A stretch of 64,000 nt of DNA from Osmia lignaria lignaria. Lineage: Eukaryota > Arthropoda > Insecta > Hymenoptera > Megachilidae. The DNA is taken from NCBI RefSeq assembly GCF_051020975.1, contig NC_135042.1, positions 5,169,888 through 5,233,887 on the forward strand, given 5' to 3'. A model generated the notes under the pieces. That model worked only from the letters and a program-made list of their open reading frames with translations. It was not told the DNA's origin and searched no databases. Below, piece after piece: positions 63,003 through 64,000 of the stretch. The translations under genes were made by a program, and so were the position numbers. The first letter of the stretch is position 1. Every line of letters starts with the position of its first letter.

Positions 63003-63931
63003 ATCAAGATCCTCTCTCGAGAGACGCTCGATCGATCATGAATTGGGAAACCCAATTTAGTTCCTTGAAGAGGATTATCGAGAAAGACTTCCAGCTGCGC
63101 GATTCTTCAGCTTCCCGCTGCAAGTGACACAACTCGCTTTCTTGTTCGAGATAATCTTGCCGGATCTTGAATTGCTTTGAACAAAAATCAGATCCCTCGA
63201 AATTTTGCAATGGTCAGCTCTTTTTCTTTCGAACAGAAGCAAGGAACAGGCTGTTGGAAAGTTTTCAAGCAACACCCTGACGATGAAATATGAAGTTGAA
63301 TGATATTTCAAAATTGGGCGCCGGAGTTTTTGGTGCGTGTCAAAAGTTGGTTGCTTTGACTGAATTCGCTTGATCTTTTTTATGCCAAATTTTTCAGTGA
63401 AAGAGGATTTATAATAAGCACGCTATAATTCAGAATGCGAATTGTTTAATTTGATTTGATTAGAAAGGAAAAAATGAATGAAAAATTTTAGAAATTTTTC
63501 AAATTTTTATAATAAAGATTATCATACCATTTGACGAGTAACACACGGTTTCTTGACTAAAGGTTGGAAGCGTGCCCCGAATCTTTAGGCTCGCGTAATC
63601 TGAAGAAAACGATCAGTATCGGTCAACGAAGCGAATCGTCGTGACGTTCACTATCCCGCCGCGATTTTACAGCTGTCCACCGCGAACAACGACGATGTCC
63701 CGTGGTGATGCTCGTTTTGCTCGTTGTTGGTCACCGTGGCGAATCGATTTCACGAAGTAACGTGTGCCCGCGAATCGAACAATGTTGTTGCTGGCACGCA
63801 ACAACCGGGTTTTGCCTCGGTTTTGCGGCAACGTACGAGAAAATTCGGTCAAACTGACACACGATCATCGATACCGCTTCTTCGATGCTCTACCGAAGGT
63901 TATTTTTAGCCATTTCCACTGTCTTACTTAC

Positions 63932-64000
63932 ATACTTTGAGGCGAAGGTCGGGTTAACGTGATTTTGACCGTGAACCATTCTGGGGTGAGCCAGTTCAGA
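63932..64000 (-). CDS. Candidate exon entering from the right edge (minus strand), product unknown
   Basis: On the minus strand the last 69 bases of the window lead into an ideal gtaagtaag donor (complement of 63923-63931). Two frames are open. One reads S E L A H P R M V H G Q N H V N P T F A S K Y and the other L N W L T P E W F T V K I T L T R P. I cannot choose between them because the acceptor is outside the window. The support is the near-perfect donor and the open frames. Confidence 0.3.

Larger units (their letters stand above)
45557..63931. other. Non-coding stretch with repeats
   Basis: No gene is supported. The stretch holds tandem repeats at 52884-53148 and 57971-58197, the longest open frame of the window (53341-54009, minus, listed separately), a repeated ATTAATCAGGATC word at 61632-61738, a GA/A tract at about 62449-62470, and an A tract at 62986-63002. 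Near 63.1 kb a minus-strand frame reads like a short coiled coil but has no convincing splice sites. Other open frames are small or overlapped. Confidence 0.4.

Noticed and set aside
63004..63210. Minus-strand coiled-coil-like frame (YLEQESELCHLQREAEES)
   Set aside because: The composition is suggestive, but the upstream acceptor is weak and no donor is present. Another frame over the same bases is equally open.

Overview
This is a eukaryotic, gene-poor window with introns and long non-coding stretches. The overall base composition looks to be around 40% GC, CpG is not depleted, splice sites are GT-AG, and short microsatellites and TTAA-flanked MITE-like elements are present. Together with a RERG-type Ras-like GTPase this suggests an insect, most likely a hymenopteran such as a bee. 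That assignment is inference. There are no operons, ribosome-binding sites, CRISPR arrays or rRNA genes, and I found no convincing tRNA.

Left part (1-12,600): the 3' half of a small Ras-like GTPase gene of the RERG/RASL type lies on the + strand. Two coding exons (4972-5153 and 10975-11233) join in frame across a 5.8 kb intron and give the last 146 residues, with the NKxD and SA nucleotide-binding motifs and a basic tail that has no CAAX box. The exons for the P-loop and switch regions are not visible and probably lie to the left of the window. The intron carries two TTAA-flanked MITE-like elements of about 235 bp each (5165-5399 and 5889-6130) and a GC-rich stretch with a perfect hairpin.

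Middle (12,600-22,300): this is non-coding, with T-tract clusters, a degenerate tandem array of about 130 bp period (14.64-15.18 kb) and one protein-like open frame of unknown status (18803-19114).

Second gene start (22,300-24,100): a promoter-like segment with an 11-base YY1-like motif, a perfect 12-base E2F palindrome and paired CGATA boxes precedes two or three very short exons on the + strand. They begin at an ATG at 23481 and are joined by consensus splice sites in compatible phase. I do not recognise the encoded N-terminus. I found no clear continuation in the next 40 kb, so the rest of the window may be the first long intron of this gene or intergenic DNA.

Right part (24,100-64,000): mostly non-coding, with several private tandem repeats: 28.0 kb, a 192-bp (64-codon) array at 32.15-32.70 kb, 40.4 kb, 42.5 kb, 52.9 kb and 58.0 kb. 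There is a three-copy inverted and direct repeat at 61.6 kb, and a few isolated candidate minus-strand exons with consensus donors (32.0 kb, 45.4 kb and the right edge at 63.93-64.0 kb). These exons are guesses made from reading frame and splice signals only. Most open frames over 60 codons in the window are not supported as genes.
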